The notes under the pieces were generated by a model. The model was not told the DNA's origin and did not search any database. It saw only the letters and a program-made list of their open reading frames with translations. A stretch of DNA of 64,000 nucleotides from Salinisphaera dokdonensis (lineage in GTDB: Bacteria; Pseudomonadota; Gammaproteobacteria; Nevskiales; Salinisphaeraceae), in NCBI RefSeq assembly GCF_040361215.1, contig NZ_APND01000003.1, positions 124,001 through 188,000 on the forward strand, read 5' to 3'. Made by a program: the position numbers and the translations under genes. The first letter of the stretch is position 1; each line of letters starts with the position of its first letter. Shown here piece after piece: positions 26,456-35,235 of the stretch.

Positions 26456-27142
26456 ATGCCAATCGAAGGCGCCGAGAATCCGGCGCCACGTCTTGTCGTG
26501 GTCATTTCCGGGCGAGGTCGCAATCTGCAGGCGATCATCCAGGCCATCGAATCCGGTGATCTGAACGCCCAGATCGAGCTTGTGATCAGCAACCGCAGCG
26601 ATGCGCCCGGCATGCAGATCGCCCGTATGGCCGGTCTGAACTGCGTCTGCATCGAACCCAAGGGATTCAAGCGTCGGGACGATTTCGACCGCGCGATGGG
26701 CGCGCGCATTGCGGCCGCCCGGCCCGACTGGGTGGTACTCGCCGGCTATATGCGCATCCTGAGTTCAGCTTTCGTCCAGCGTTTCGACGGCAAGCTCGTG
26801 AACATTCACCCCTCGCTGCTACCGCGCTACAAGGGACTGAACACCCACGAGCGGGTGCTGTCGAACGGCGATACGCGCCACGGCGCCAGCGTGCATTTCG
26901 TCACTCCCGATCTGGATGACGGCCCGCTGATCCGCCAGGCCAGTATTGCCGTTGCCGACGACGACACGCCCGAGACGCTGGCCGATCGGCTGATGGCCGA
27001 CGTCGAGCAGCGCCTCTATCCGGCGGCGCTGGGCGATCTGATCGCCGGCACGGTTCGGTTCTACGACGGGGTCGTGTGGCGCGATGGCCAGATACAGGAG
27101 CACTGCCCACATGACGACTACGACTCGATCGCCACGACCTGA
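26456..27142 (+). CDS. purN: Phosphoribosylglycinamide formyltransferase
   Basis: PurN transfers a formyl group from 10-formyl-THF to GAR. The 228-residue protein has the GAR-binding ISGRGRNLQAIIQAI, the conserved VLAGYMRILS, the catalytic region LVNIHPSLLPRYKG (Asn, His) and the downstream DDGPLIRQ with Asp. One departure is SGRGRN where most family members have SGxGSN. It begins just after purM and its 3' end overlaps the start of the DUF3108 gene by 32 bp, so the three genes are probably co-transcribed. Confidence 0.95.
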   Translation: MPIEGAENPAPRLVVVISGRGRNLQAIIQAIESGDLNAQIELVISNRSDAPGMQIARMAGLNCVCIEPKGFKRRDDFDRAMGARIAAARPDWVVLAGYMRILSSAFVQRFDGKLVNIHPSLLPRYKGLNTHERVLSNGDTRHGASVHFVTPDLDDGPLIRQASIAVADDDTPETLADRLMADVEQRLYPAALGDLIAGTVRFYDGVVWRDGQIQEHCPHDDYDSIATT

Positions 27143-27878
27143 ACCCCGCCGCCGGCATATTGCCGGCATCGCGCTGCTCGTCGGCGCCCTGTTCGCCTCG
27201 GTCGCCGGCGCAGCCGTCACCGACCCGTTCACAGCGCATTTCAAGGTCAACCGCGGCAAGATCGGGCTGGGCACGACGACCTTCAGCCTTGCCCGTGCCG
27301 AGACCGACAACTGCTACATCTATTCAGGTCGCGCCAACCCGAACGCGCTCGTGCGCGTGTTCATCGGCGATGTCACCGACGAAAGTCGTTTCTGTATCGA
27401 GGACGGCACGCTACGGCCGAGCCGCTTCTCGCATCACATGCAGGACGACGCGGAAGACAGCTACACCCTCGACTACGACTGGGCCGCGCGGCAGGTCGTC
27501 TATCGCAGCGAGGCCGGCAAGCAGGAAACGATGGCGCTGGGCGAACAGGGGCTCGACCCGCTGTCGATCCAGATCGCGGCGCGGCGCTGGGTGGCGGATG
27601 CTGCCGATCCCGACAGCCTCGGCGAGGCGGATTTCTCGCTCGTCGATGAAGACGAAACCAAGACCTACACGCTGCGCGCCAGCGACGGCGGCACCGTCGA
27701 CACGCCGGCCGGGCGCTACGAGACTCTCTTGGTCGAACGCGTGGACGATGACAAGCGCCATCTGCGTTTCTGGCTGGCCCGCAACGCCGAGTGGATTCCG
27801 GTACGCGTGGAGCACCAGAAAGGCGACGGCGGCGTATTCCGCATGTCGCTGACCGGACTGGAACGTCCGGACGCATAG
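27111..27878 (+). CDS. DUF3108 exported protein
   Basis: A 255-residue protein with a signal peptide (IALLVGALFASVAGA, cleavage near 33) and a DUF3108 beta-rich domain: FTAHFKVNRGKIGLGTTTFSL, SRFSHHMQDDAED, LDPLSIQIAARR and VPVRVEHQK-like (here IPVRVEHQKGDGG). It is expected in the periplasm; the function is unknown. The ATG at 27111 has an AGGAG 10 bp upstream inside purN. A gene of this family directly behind purN is a recurrent gammaproteobacterial arrangement. Its TAG stop touches the start of the composite inverted repeat. Confidence 0.86.
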   Translation: MTTTTRSPRPEPRRRHIAGIALLVGALFASVAGAAVTDPFTAHFKVNRGKIGLGTTTFSLARAETDNCYIYSGRANPNALVRVFIGDVTDESRFCIEDGTLRPSRFSHHMQDDAEDSYTLDYDWAARQVVYRSEAGKQETMALGEQGLDPLSIQIAARRWVADAADPDSLGEADFSLVDEDETKTYTLRASDGGTVDTPAGRYETLLVERVDDDKRHLRFWLARNAEWIPVRVEHQKGDGGVFRMSLTGLERPDA

Positions 27879-28156
27879 GGCCTGTTGCCGTCCCACACGA
27901 CGCCGCGCCGAGGGCCATTTTTTCGCAAGACAAGGCGCAGCGAGCGCCGTATAGCCGCGCTACATAAGCGAGCTGCAACGCCGTATTGCGGAAAAATGGC
28001 CCTCGTCCCACGGTTATTTATTGAGGGTTGCGGCCCAAATCTACGCCATCCGGCGTTGCAGGACTTGACCTTGGAATAACCGAGGCCGGCGCCCTGCGCC
28101 TTGGCTGACGCAAATTTGGGTTGCAACGCGGGGCCGTGTGGAACGGCAACAGGCCC
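27878..28156. repeat. Composite nested inverted repeat (two related palindromic units)
   Basis: The gap between DUF3108 and dcd is an ordered repeat. Outer arms 27878-27899 and 28135-28156 are inverted repeats matching 21 of 22 bp. Inside, unit 1 (27910-28004) is bounded by 19-bp arms matching 18 of 19 (GAGGGCCATTTT type). Unit 2 (28027-28127) is bounded by 21-bp arms matching 16 of 21. The units share internal blocks in opposite orientation: CAAGGCGCAG at 27931-27940 and, as reverse complement, 28094-28103; TGCAACGCCG at 27974-27983 and, as reverse complement, 28051-28060. The sequence between those blocks differs between units. This looks like a modular extragenic palindromic repeat family with conserved frame and variable core. 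Both flanking genes end here, so a bidirectional transcript-end role is possible. Confidence 0.85.
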
Positions 28157-28164
28157 TGGACGAA

Positions 28165-28731
28165 TCAGGTGCGCGGCAGCGTCACGCCGCGCTGGCCCTG
28201 GTACTTGCCGCCGCGGTCCTTGTAGGAGGTCTCGCAGACTTCGTCGGATTCCAGGAACAGCATCTGGGCCACGCCTTCGTTGGCGTAGATCTTGGCCGGC
28301 AGCGTGGTGGTGTTGGAAAACTCCAGGGTCACGTGGCCTTCCCATTCGGGCTCCAGCGGCGTGACGTTCACGATGATGCCGCAGCGCGCATAGGTCGACT
28401 TGCCGAGACAGATCGTGAGCACGCTGCGCGGAATTCGGAAATACTCCACCGTCGAAGCCAGCGCGAAGGAATTCGGCGGAATGATGCAGGTGTCGCCCTC
28501 GAAGTCCTGAAAGCTTTTGTCATCGAACGCTTTCGGATCCACGATCGCGGTGTTGATATTGGTGAATATCTTGAAATGCGGCGAGCAGCGCACGTCGTAG
28601 CCGTAGCTCGATACGCCATAGGACACGATCCGGCCCTTCTCGTTTTCCTTGACCTGGCCGGGCTCGAACGGCTCGATCATGCCGGTCTCGGCGGCCATGC
28701 GGCGGATCCACTTGTCGGATTTGATACTCAT
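28165..28731 (-). CDS. dcd: dCTP deaminase
   Basis: Dcd deaminates dCTP to dUTP, the main dTTP precursor route in many Gram-negative bacteria. The 188-residue protein is the usual length. Motifs include MSIKSDKWIRRMA, VSSYGYDVRC, the substrate-binding region with FALASTVEYFRIPR, and GKSTYARCGIIVNVTPLEPEWEG with the catalytic Glu. It ends 9 bp from the outer repeat arm. It appears to be a single gene. Confidence 0.96.
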   Translation of the reverse strand: MSIKSDKWIRRMAAETGMIEPFEPGQVKENEKGRIVSYGVSSYGYDVRCSPHFKIFTNINTAIVDPKAFDDKSFQDFEGDTCIIPPNSFALASTVEYFRIPRSVLTICLGKSTYARCGIIVNVTPLEPEWEGHVTLEFSNTTTLPAKIYANEGVAQMLFLESDEVCETSYKDRGGKYQGQRGVTLPRT

Positions 28732-28870
28732 CGGGTCGGCTCTGCGCGGCGGGCAAAGCGCGCAGTTTAGCGCCTCGCGGGCGCACGCGCCTACGCCCGG
28801 ACTGAGTCATGCCGCGCATTGACGTATTGTGGCCCTCGTCATTGCTGCACAAGCGTTCAGGAGTCCAGTT

Positions 28871-29878
28871 ATGAAGGTCCAGCTCATCCGTGAATTCGGC
28901 GCGCCCGATGTCTTCGAAGCCGCCGACATCGATACCCCCAAACCCGGCGCCGGCCAGGTCCTGGTGCGCCAGATCGCATCCAGCGTGAACCCGGTCGATA
29001 CCAAGCTGCGCGCGGCCGGCCCGCCGATCGCGCCCGAACTGCCGGGCGTGCTCGGCTGTGACGTGGCCGGCGTGGTCGAGGCGGTCGGCGAAGGCGTCAC
29101 GCGCCTAAAAGAAGGCGACGCGGTCTATGGCTGCGCGGGCGGCCTGCGCGGTCGCGGCGGCGCCTACGGCGAATACATCGCAGTCGATGAAGCCTTCATG
29201 GCCTTCAAGCCGGAAGCGCTCGACTGGCGCGAAACCGCCGCCCTGCCGCTGGTGACCATCACGGCATGGGAGGCGATGGTCGATCGCACCCGCGTAATGC
29301 CCGGCGATCATGTGCTCATCCATGGCGGCGCCGGCGGCGTCGGCCATATCGCCATCCAGCTGGCCAAGGCTCAGGGTGCGCGCGTTGCCGCGACGATCTC
29401 CTCGGCCGCCAAGGCCGATATCGCGCGCCGCATGGGCGCAGACGACATCATCAACTACCGCGAGGAAAGCGTTGCCGATTATGTCGAACGCCTGACCGGC
29501 GGCCGCGGCTTCGATGTGGTCTTCGATGCCACCGGGGGCTCGGATATCGCCACCTCGTTTGCCGGCGCAAGGGTCAACGGACAGGTCGCGACCATCGTGT
29601 CGCAGTACGAGGCCGATCTCACACCCATGCATTCGGGCAGCCTGACGCTGCACACCATCTTCATGCTCACCAGCATGCTGCACGGCGTGCATCCGCAGCA
29701 TCACGGCGAGATCCTGACCAAGGCCGGCCAGCTGGCCGCGACCGATCAGCTCAAGCCGCTGCTCGACGAACGTCGCTTCACGCTCGACGACATCGCAGCC
29801 GCGCATTCGCATCTGGAAGCCGGTGCTGCGGTCGGCAAGGTCGTGATCGATATCGGCGAAGAAGCGCGCAGCGCCTGA
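28871..29878 (+). CDS. Zinc-free MDR quinone oxidoreductase-like protein
   Basis: A 335-residue medium-chain dehydrogenase/reductase of the quinone reductase group. The GroES-like N-terminal half includes ASSVNPVDTKLRAAGPP and LGCDVAGVVEAVGEG. The NADPH-binding Rossmann motif is HGGAGGVGHIAIQLAKAQGA. The catalytic-zinc cysteines of alcohol dehydrogenases are not evident, which fits zeta-crystallin-like enzymes reducing quinones or enones. The ATG at 28871 follows a GGAG 7 bp upstream. It is divergent from dcd; a hairpin-like CCCCGAGG/CTCGGGG after the stop (about 29893-29912) may end transcription. Confidence 0.9.
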   Translation: MKVQLIREFGAPDVFEAADIDTPKPGAGQVLVRQIASSVNPVDTKLRAAGPPIAPELPGVLGCDVAGVVEAVGEGVTRLKEGDAVYGCAGGLRGRGGAYGEYIAVDEAFMAFKPEALDWRETAALPLVTITAWEAMVDRTRVMPGDHVLIHGGAGGVGHIAIQLAKAQGARVAATISSAAKADIARRMGADDIINYREESVADYVERLTGGRGFDVVFDATGGSDIATSFAGARVNGQVATIVSQYEADLTPMHSGSLTLHTIFMLTSMLHGVHPQHHGEILTKAGQLAATDQLKPLLDERRFTLDDIAAAHSHLEAGAAVGKVVIDIGEEARSA

Positions 29879-29923
29879 TCGCCAGAAGCGCGCCCCGAGG
29901 CAAACTCGGGGCGCCTGATCCGG

Positions 29924-30217
29924 CTATCGCCCGCCAGTCAGATGGCAGTCTCGCATCACCTGCTCATCCGGCTTCGGATCACGCAGGCCTCGGTGCAGCT
30001 GGGCCCGACTGTAGCCCAGATCGCAGAGGATATGGTCGTCCTTGGCCAGCAGCGCGCGCACCGCACGTCGTGTGCGCCAGCGGCGGACTGCGCGGCCGAT
30101 TATTGCGAACAGCCACAGCGGCGGCATTGCCGGCATATAAAGCCGTTGAAATTGGGCTTTCTGACGAGCGATCTCCTGAACGGTCGGGCGTTTCGGATGG
30201 GACGGGACATCACGCAT
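29924..30217 (-). CDS. DUF1127 domain small protein
   Basis: A 97-residue basic protein whose second half carries the short DUF1127 (YjiS-like) pattern: WRTRRAVRALLAKDDHILCDLGYSRAQL. In alphaproteobacteria similar small proteins bind RNA or influence phosphate and stress responses; nothing is known for this type. The ATG at 30217 is chosen because GGAGAAGA lies just upstream. It is transcribed divergently from the LysR gene, 148 bp away. Confidence 0.85.
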   Translation of the reverse strand: MRDVPSHPKRPTVQEIARQKAQFQRLYMPAMPPLWLFAIIGRAVRRWRTRRAVRALLAKDDHILCDLGYSRAQLHRGLRDPKPDEQVMRDCHLTGGR

Positions 30218-30365
30218 GGCTCTTCTCCTGAAGGCGGGCCTTTCGCGCCTGCCAGTGTTGGGACGCCTCGATTTCTCGAGGCACGAAACCAGCGTGCGCA
30301 TGCGCGACTGTTCAATCCAGCGAAAAGATTTATACTCTGCCTTCAATATTTCTTAACGCTAGGCG

Positions 30366-31271
30366 ATGACACAATCCCCTGCACCTTCGGCCTCGGGCGT
30401 CCAGCCACTGCTGGATACCGACGTGCTGCGCAGCTTCGTCGCGATCGCGGAGCACGGCAGCTTCACGCGTGCTGCCAAGGCAGTGTTCCGTACGCCGTCG
30501 GCGTTGAGCATGCAGATCAAGCGGTTGGAGACCACGCTCGGCAAGAACCTGTTCGTGCGTGAGGCGCGGCGGGTACAACTGACCGAGCACGGCGAACTGC
30601 TGCTGCGCTATGCGCGCCAGTTGCTGCAACTCAACGCCGAAGCGGTCGCCTGTTTCCTGGCACCCAAGCTGGAAGGCACGGTGCGTATTGGCACGCCGGA
30701 CGACGTCGGCACGCGAATCCTGCCGCAGGCGCTGGGCGAATTCGCGCGCTCGCACCCGGCAGTACAGGTCGATGTGATGACCGGCGCAAGCCGGGTGATA
30801 CTCGAACGGCTGGACGCCGGCGAGATCGATCTCGCGCTGGTGACAGCCGGCAACCTCGACGTCCAGGTGGAGCGCGGCGAGATCGTGCATACCGAGCCGC
30901 TGGTGTGGGTCGGCCGGGCCGACGGCACGGCGCGTCTGCGCGAACCGCTACCCGTAGCGCTCGCCGAACACGGCTGTGCCTGGCGAGCGGATGCGGTGAA
31001 TGCGCTCGATCGCGCCGGACGCCCCTATCGGGTGGCCTACAGCAGCGAGCACAGCGCCGGCCAGCGGGCCGCCGTCGAGGCCGACCTGGCCGTGGCGCCG
31101 TTGCCGCGCTCGCTGGCAAATTCGCCACTGCTGGAGATCATCGACGAACCGAAGATGCCGGCGCTCGTCGATACCCACGTCGCGCTGGTGATCGGCGCGC
31201 ACTGCGCCGAGGCCGGCAAGGCGTTGACGCAGCATGTGCGCGCCGCGTTCCGCGCCCTGCGGCGCAACTGA
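30366..31271 (+). CDS. LysR-family transcriptional regulator (LrhA/HexA-like)
   Basis: A 301-residue LysR regulator. The N-terminal helix-turn-helix is at about residues 17-75 (DVLRSFVAIAEHGSFTRAAKAV, PSALSMQIKRLE), followed by an effector-binding domain (VRIGTPDDVGTRILPQAL onward). The LLDTDVLRSFVA start and the YARQLLQLNAEAV linker resemble the LrhA/HexA branch. LysR proteins usually autoregulate and control a divergent neighbour, here the DUF1127 gene, so that is the most likely target. The shared 148-bp region contains AT-rich TTTATACTCT and TCAATATTTCTTAA blocks. Confidence 0.92.
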   Translation: MTQSPAPSASGVQPLLDTDVLRSFVAIAEHGSFTRAAKAVFRTPSALSMQIKRLETTLGKNLFVREARRVQLTEHGELLLRYARQLLQLNAEAVACFLAPKLEGTVRIGTPDDVGTRILPQALGEFARSHPAVQVDVMTGASRVILERLDAGEIDLALVTAGNLDVQVERGEIVHTEPLVWVGRADGTARLREPLPVALAEHGCAWRADAVNALDRAGRPYRVAYSSEHSAGQRAAVEADLAVAPLPRSLANSPLLEIIDEPKMPALVDTHVALVIGAHCAEAGKALTQHVRAAFRALRRN

Positions 31272-31280
31272 GCGTTCGTA

Positions 31281-32372
31281 TCAGCTGTTCTCAACCTTGA
31301 TATTCGGGAACTTGCTGGCGTAGTCCTTCTTCTGGCGCGCCAGGCGGGCCGCAGTCTTGCGCGACATATCGAAATAGGCGCTGGCGATATTGCCGTCGGG
31401 ATCGGCCACCACGCTGGGATGGCCCGCATCCGCGTTCTCGCGAATCGAGATATCCAGCGGCAGCTCGCCGAGCAGATCCACATCGTACTGATCGGCCAGC
31501 TTGCGTCCGCCGTGAGCACCGAAGATCGCTTCCTCGTGGCCGCAGCTCGAGCAGATATGTGTGCTCATGTTTTCGACGATGCCCAGCACCGGCACATTGA
31601 CCTTCTTGAACATCTCCACGCCCTTGCGCGCGTCGAGGAGCGCCAGATCCTGCGGCGTGGTCACCACCACCGCACCTGAAACCGGCACCTTCTGCGACAG
31701 CGTGAGCTGGATGTCACCGGTGCCCGGCGGCAGGTCGATGATCAGGTAATCGAGGTCATCCCAGGCAGTCTGGAACAGCATCTGCTGCAGTGCGGACGTC
31801 ACCATCGGCCCACGCAGGATCGCCGGCGATTCCTTGTCGATGAGATAGCCGATCGACATGGTCTGCATGCCGTGGGCTTCCATGGGAATCAGCGTCTTGC
31901 CGTCCTTGGCCTGGGCCCGGCCTTCGATCCCCATCAAGCGCGGCTGGCTGGGCCCGTAGATATCCGCGTCCAGCAGACCGACCGACGCGCCATCAGCCTT
32001 GAGCGCGAGCGCCAGATTGGCGGCGACCGTGGACTTGCCGACCCCGCCCTTGGCCGAGGCCACGGCGATGATGTTACGAACGCCTTCGACCCGCTTGAGC
32101 GACGGCTGGACCGCGCGTGCCGCAACCGAGAAACCGACGGTGACGTCGGCCCGTTCGATACCGTCGACGGCTTCGAGCATGGCGCGGACCTGCTCGGCAA
32201 GCTTCTGGCCGTACTGGCCACAGGGAAAGCCGAGATCCAGTTCGAGCGTGACGCGGTCGCCTTTCACTTCCAGCGAGCGAACCGCCCGTGCGCTCATCAG
32301 GTCGGTATCGAGATAGGGTTCGTTGAAGCGGCCGAGTTCGGTCTCGACGGCCTTCTTCAGGGAATCGCTCAT
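31281..32372 (-). CDS. apbC: Mrp/ApbC iron-sulfur carrier ATPase
   Basis: A Mrp/NBP35-type P-loop protein that carries and transfers [4Fe-4S] clusters. The 363-residue protein has an N-terminal DUF59-like domain (1-85), the deviant Walker A SAKGGVGKST (106-115), DADIYGPSQP, the Walker B region DYLIIDLPPGTGD and a CxxC motif (HICSSCG) that binds the bridging cluster. The ATG at 32372 (MSDSLKKAVE) is chosen over the extended open frame to 32486. It is divergent from metG, the same arrangement as mrp-metG in E. coli. Confidence 0.95.
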   Translation of the reverse strand: MSDSLKKAVETELGRFNEPYLDTDLMSARAVRSLEVKGDRVTLELDLGFPCGQYGQKLAEQVRAMLEAVDGIERADVTVGFSVAARAVQPSLKRVEGVRNIIAVASAKGGVGKSTVAANLALALKADGASVGLLDADIYGPSQPRLMGIEGRAQAKDGKTLIPMEAHGMQTMSIGYLIDKESPAILRGPMVTSALQQMLFQTAWDDLDYLIIDLPPGTGDIQLTLSQKVPVSGAVVVTTPQDLALLDARKGVEMFKKVNVPVLGIVENMSTHICSSCGHEEAIFGAHGGRKLADQYDVDLLGELPLDISIRENADAGHPSVVADPDGNIASAYFDMSRKTAARLARQKKDYASKFPNIKVENS

Positions 32373-32504
32373 GGCGTGCACCCGATGATTGTCTAAGCAA
32401 ATTGAAACGACGGCGATGATAGCAAGGACGGCCGGGCTACCGGGGCGCGTATGGCATACTGGCCGGCTTTCAAAAGCCACGAACACGCTCGGGAAAACCT
32501 AGCC

Positions 32505-34562
32505 ATGGCGCGCGATATTCTTGTCACCTCCGCCCTGCCCTACGCCAACGGGTCGATCCATCTCGGCCATCTGGTCGAGTACATCCAGACCGACGTCTGG
32601 GTGCGCTTCCAGAAGCTGCGCGGCAACAACTGTGTCTATGTCTGCGCCGACGACGCGCACGGCACGCCGATCATGCTCAAGGCGCGCGACATGGGCATCG
32701 AGCCCGAGCAGCTCATTGCGGACATAGGCGCCGAGCACAAGCAGGATTTTGACGATTTCCTGATCGGCTTCGACAACTACCACTCGACCCATTCGGACGA
32801 GAACCGCGAGCTGGCCAGCGAGATCTACACGCGCCTGGAAAAAGCCGGCCATATCGCGCGTCGCACGATTTCACAGGCGTTCGACGAAGAAAAGCAGATG
32901 TTCCTGCCGGATCGCTTCATCCGTGGCGAGTGCCCGAAATGCGGCAGCGCGGACCAGTACGGCGATGCCTGCGAAGTCTGTGGCGCGACCTATCAGCCGA
33001 CCGAGCTGAAGAATGCGGTTTCGGTGCTCTCGGGCAAGCCCCCGATCGAGCGCGATTCCGAGCATTACTTCTTCCAACTCGCCGATTTCGAGCAGTTCCT
33101 GCACGACTGGACCCGTAGCGACCATCTGCAGGAAGCCGTCACCCGCAAACTGGACGAATGGTTCCAGGCCGGCCTGCGCGACTGGGACATCTCCCGCGAC
33201 GCGCCCTATTTCGGCTTCAAGATCCCGGGCACTGAAGACAAGTATTTCTATGTCTGGCTGGACGCGCCGATCGGCTATATGGCCAGCTTCGCAAACCTGT
33301 GCAAGCGCCGCGACGACCTCGATTTCGACCGCTTCTGGAAGGCCGATTCCGACGCCGAGCTGTACCACTTCATCGGCAAGGACATCGTCTATTTCCATGC
33401 CCTGTTCTGGCCGGCCATGCTGGAAGGCGCGGGCTATCGCACGCCCACGGCGATCCACGCGCACGGCTTTCTCACCGTCAACGGCGAGAAGATGTCCAAG
33501 TCGCGCGGCACCTTCATCAAGGCGCGCACCTGGCTCAAGCATCTGCCGGCCGAGTTCCTGCGCTATTACTTCACCGCCAAGCTGTCGGGCAAGGTCGAGG
33601 ATCTCGATCTCAATCTCGACGACTTCATGGCCCGGATCAACTCGGACCTGGTCGGCAAGTACGTCAACATCGCCAGCCGCTGTGCGAACTTCATCAGCAA
33701 GCGCTTCGACGGCAAGCTGGCGGACACGCTGGACAAGCCCGAGCTGTTCGAGCGCTTTGCCGCGGCCGCCGACGAGATCGCCGAACACTACGAGCAGCGT
33801 CGCTTTGCCCAGGCCGTACGCCAGATCATGGCGCTCGCAGACGAGGCCAACGCCTATGTCGCCGAGCGCGCGCCCTGGCAGCTGGCCAAGGAAGAAGGCC
33901 GCGAGGACGAGCTGCAGCAGATCTGCACGACAGCGCTCAATCTGTTCGCCCAGCTGACGATCTATCTCAAGCCGGTGCTGCCGGAAACGGCCGCCCGTGC
34001 CGAGGCCTTCCTGCAGGTCGGTGATCTGGGCTGGGCCGATCTGGCCAGGCCGCTGACCGGGCATGAGATCGCCAAGTTCAAGCCGCTGCTGCGCCGCGTC
34101 GAGCAGCCGGCCATCGACAAGATGATCGAGGCCAGCCAGGAAGACCTGGCCGCCAAGGCCGCGCCACAGGCCGAGGCCGAGGCGCCGAAGAAAGCCGATA
34201 AGAAGCCTGCGGATAAAAAGCCGGAATCAGCCGAGGGTGCCGACACGATCGAAATCGGCGATTTCGCCAAGGTTGATCTGCGCGTTGCACGTATTGCCAG
34301 CGCCGAGCATGTGGAAGGCGCGGACAAGCTCCTCAAGCTCACGCTCGACGTAGGGCCGCTGGGCACCAAGCAAGTCTTCGCAGGCATCAAGTCCGCCTAT
34401 GCGCCGGAGACGCTGGAAGGCCGGCTCACCGTCATGGTCGCCAACCTGGCCCCGCGCAAGATGCGCTTTGGCCTGTCCGAAGGCATGGTGCTGGCCGCTG
34501 GTGATTCGCCGCATATCCTGTCTCCGGACGACGGCGCCAAGCCGGGCGACAAGATCAAGTAG
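32505..34562 (+). CDS. metG: Methionyl-tRNA synthetase
   Basis: Class I synthetase charging initiator and elongator tRNA-Met; 685 residues. It has the HIGH-type motif (HLGH) in ANGSIHLGHLVEY, a zinc-binding insertion (CPKCGSADQYGDACEVC), the KMSKS motif in GEKMSKSRGTF and, after an Ala/Lys-rich linker (about 550-580), a C-terminal Trbp111-type tRNA-binding domain that also mediates dimerisation. The ATG at 32505 gives the family start MARDILVTSALPYANG. It is followed 3 bp later by the RnfB-like ferredoxin gene. Confidence 0.97.
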   Translation: MARDILVTSALPYANGSIHLGHLVEYIQTDVWVRFQKLRGNNCVYVCADDAHGTPIMLKARDMGIEPEQLIADIGAEHKQDFDDFLIGFDNYHSTHSDENRELASEIYTRLEKAGHIARRTISQAFDEEKQMFLPDRFIRGECPKCGSADQYGDACEVCGATYQPTELKNAVSVLSGKPPIERDSEHYFFQLADFEQFLHDWTRSDHLQEAVTRKLDEWFQAGLRDWDISRDAPYFGFKIPGTEDKYFYVWLDAPIGYMASFANLCKRRDDLDFDRFWKADSDAELYHFIGKDIVYFHALFWPAMLEGAGYRTPTAIHAHGFLTVNGEKMSKSRGTFIKARTWLKHLPAEFLRYYFTAKLSGKVEDLDLNLDDFMARINSDLVGKYVNIASRCANFISKRFDGKLADTLDKPELFERFAAAADEIAEHYEQRRFAQAVRQIMALADEANAYVAERAPWQLAKEEGREDELQQICTTALNLFAQLTIYLKPVLPETAARAEAFLQVGDLGWADLARPLTGHEIAKFKPLLRRVEQPAIDKMIEASQEDLAAKAAPQAEAEAPKKADKKPADKKPESAEGADTIEIGDFAKVDLRVARIASAEHVEGADKLLKLTLDVGPLGTKQVFAGIKSAYAPETLEGRLTVMVANLAPRKMRFGLSEGMVLAAGDSPHILSPDDGAKPGDKIK

Positions 34563-34565
34563 CCC

Positions 34566-35222
34566 ATGAGCGAGCCGTCTGTCGACGCCATCGACGCCCT
34601 GCTGCCGCAGACGCAGTGCCGGCGCTGCGGCTATGACGGCTGTCGGCCCTATGCCGAAGCGATCTCCGCGGGCGAGACGGATATCAATCGCTGCCCGCCC
34701 GGCGGCGACGCGACGGTCGAACGCCTAGCCGCGCTGACGGGCGAATCGGTCAAGCCGATCGATCCGGAATGCGGCGACGCCAGTGTGGCCAAGGTCGCCT
34801 TCATCCGTGAAGACGAATGCATCGGCTGTACCCGCTGTATCCAGGTCTGTCCGACCGACGCCATTATTGGTGCGGCCAAGCAGATGCATACGGTGATGGA
34901 ATATGACTGCACAGGCTGTGAGCTGTGCGTGCCGGCCTGCCCGGTCGACTGTATCGACATGCCGGAATCGCAAGCCGATTCGGGCCAGCCGCTATGGCCA
35001 CCCCAGCGCGAGATCGACGCCGAACGTGCCGCGCGTGCACGCCAGCTGTTCGAGGCGCGCCAGAAACGCCTGAATCGCCAGACCACACGGCGACGCCGCA
35101 CGAACCGCCACGACGCCACCGTCGATGCACGCGAGGACGCGGCGGCCGGCGCCGACGCCAAGAAATCGACCATTGCCGATGCAATCGCGCGCGCCAAGGC
35201 AAAACGCGAACAGCGCGACTGA
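34566..35222 (+). CDS. Stand-alone RnfB/RsxB-type ferredoxin
   Basis: A 218-residue iron-sulfur protein resembling the electron-transfer part of RnfB/RsxB. The Fer4_15 domain carries CRRCGYDGC and INRCPPGG, followed by two [4Fe-4S] ferredoxin motifs, CIGCTRCIQVCP and CTGCELCVPACP. The RnfB membrane anchor is absent at the N-terminus, and the last 75 residues are a basic, Arg/Ala-rich helical tail. No rnfA, C, D, G or E lies nearby. Its location between metG and nth suggests it serves the Fe-S endonuclease III or general electron transfer, which is an inference. It is followed by nth after 13 bp. Confidence 0.88.
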   Translation: MSEPSVDAIDALLPQTQCRRCGYDGCRPYAEAISAGETDINRCPPGGDATVERLAALTGESVKPIDPECGDASVAKVAFIREDECIGCTRCIQVCPTDAIIGAAKQMHTVMEYDCTGCELCVPACPVDCIDMPESQADSGQPLWPPQREIDAERAARARQLFEARQKRLNRQTTRRRRTNRHDATVDAREDAAAGADAKKSTIADAIARAKAKREQRD

Positions 35223-35235
35223 GCGACGAACGCCC

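Noticed and set aside
27879..28164. A small protein gene between DUF3108 and dcd.
   Set aside because: The segment is a nested palindrome; short frames inside it follow the repeat structure and lack a start with a ribosome-binding site.
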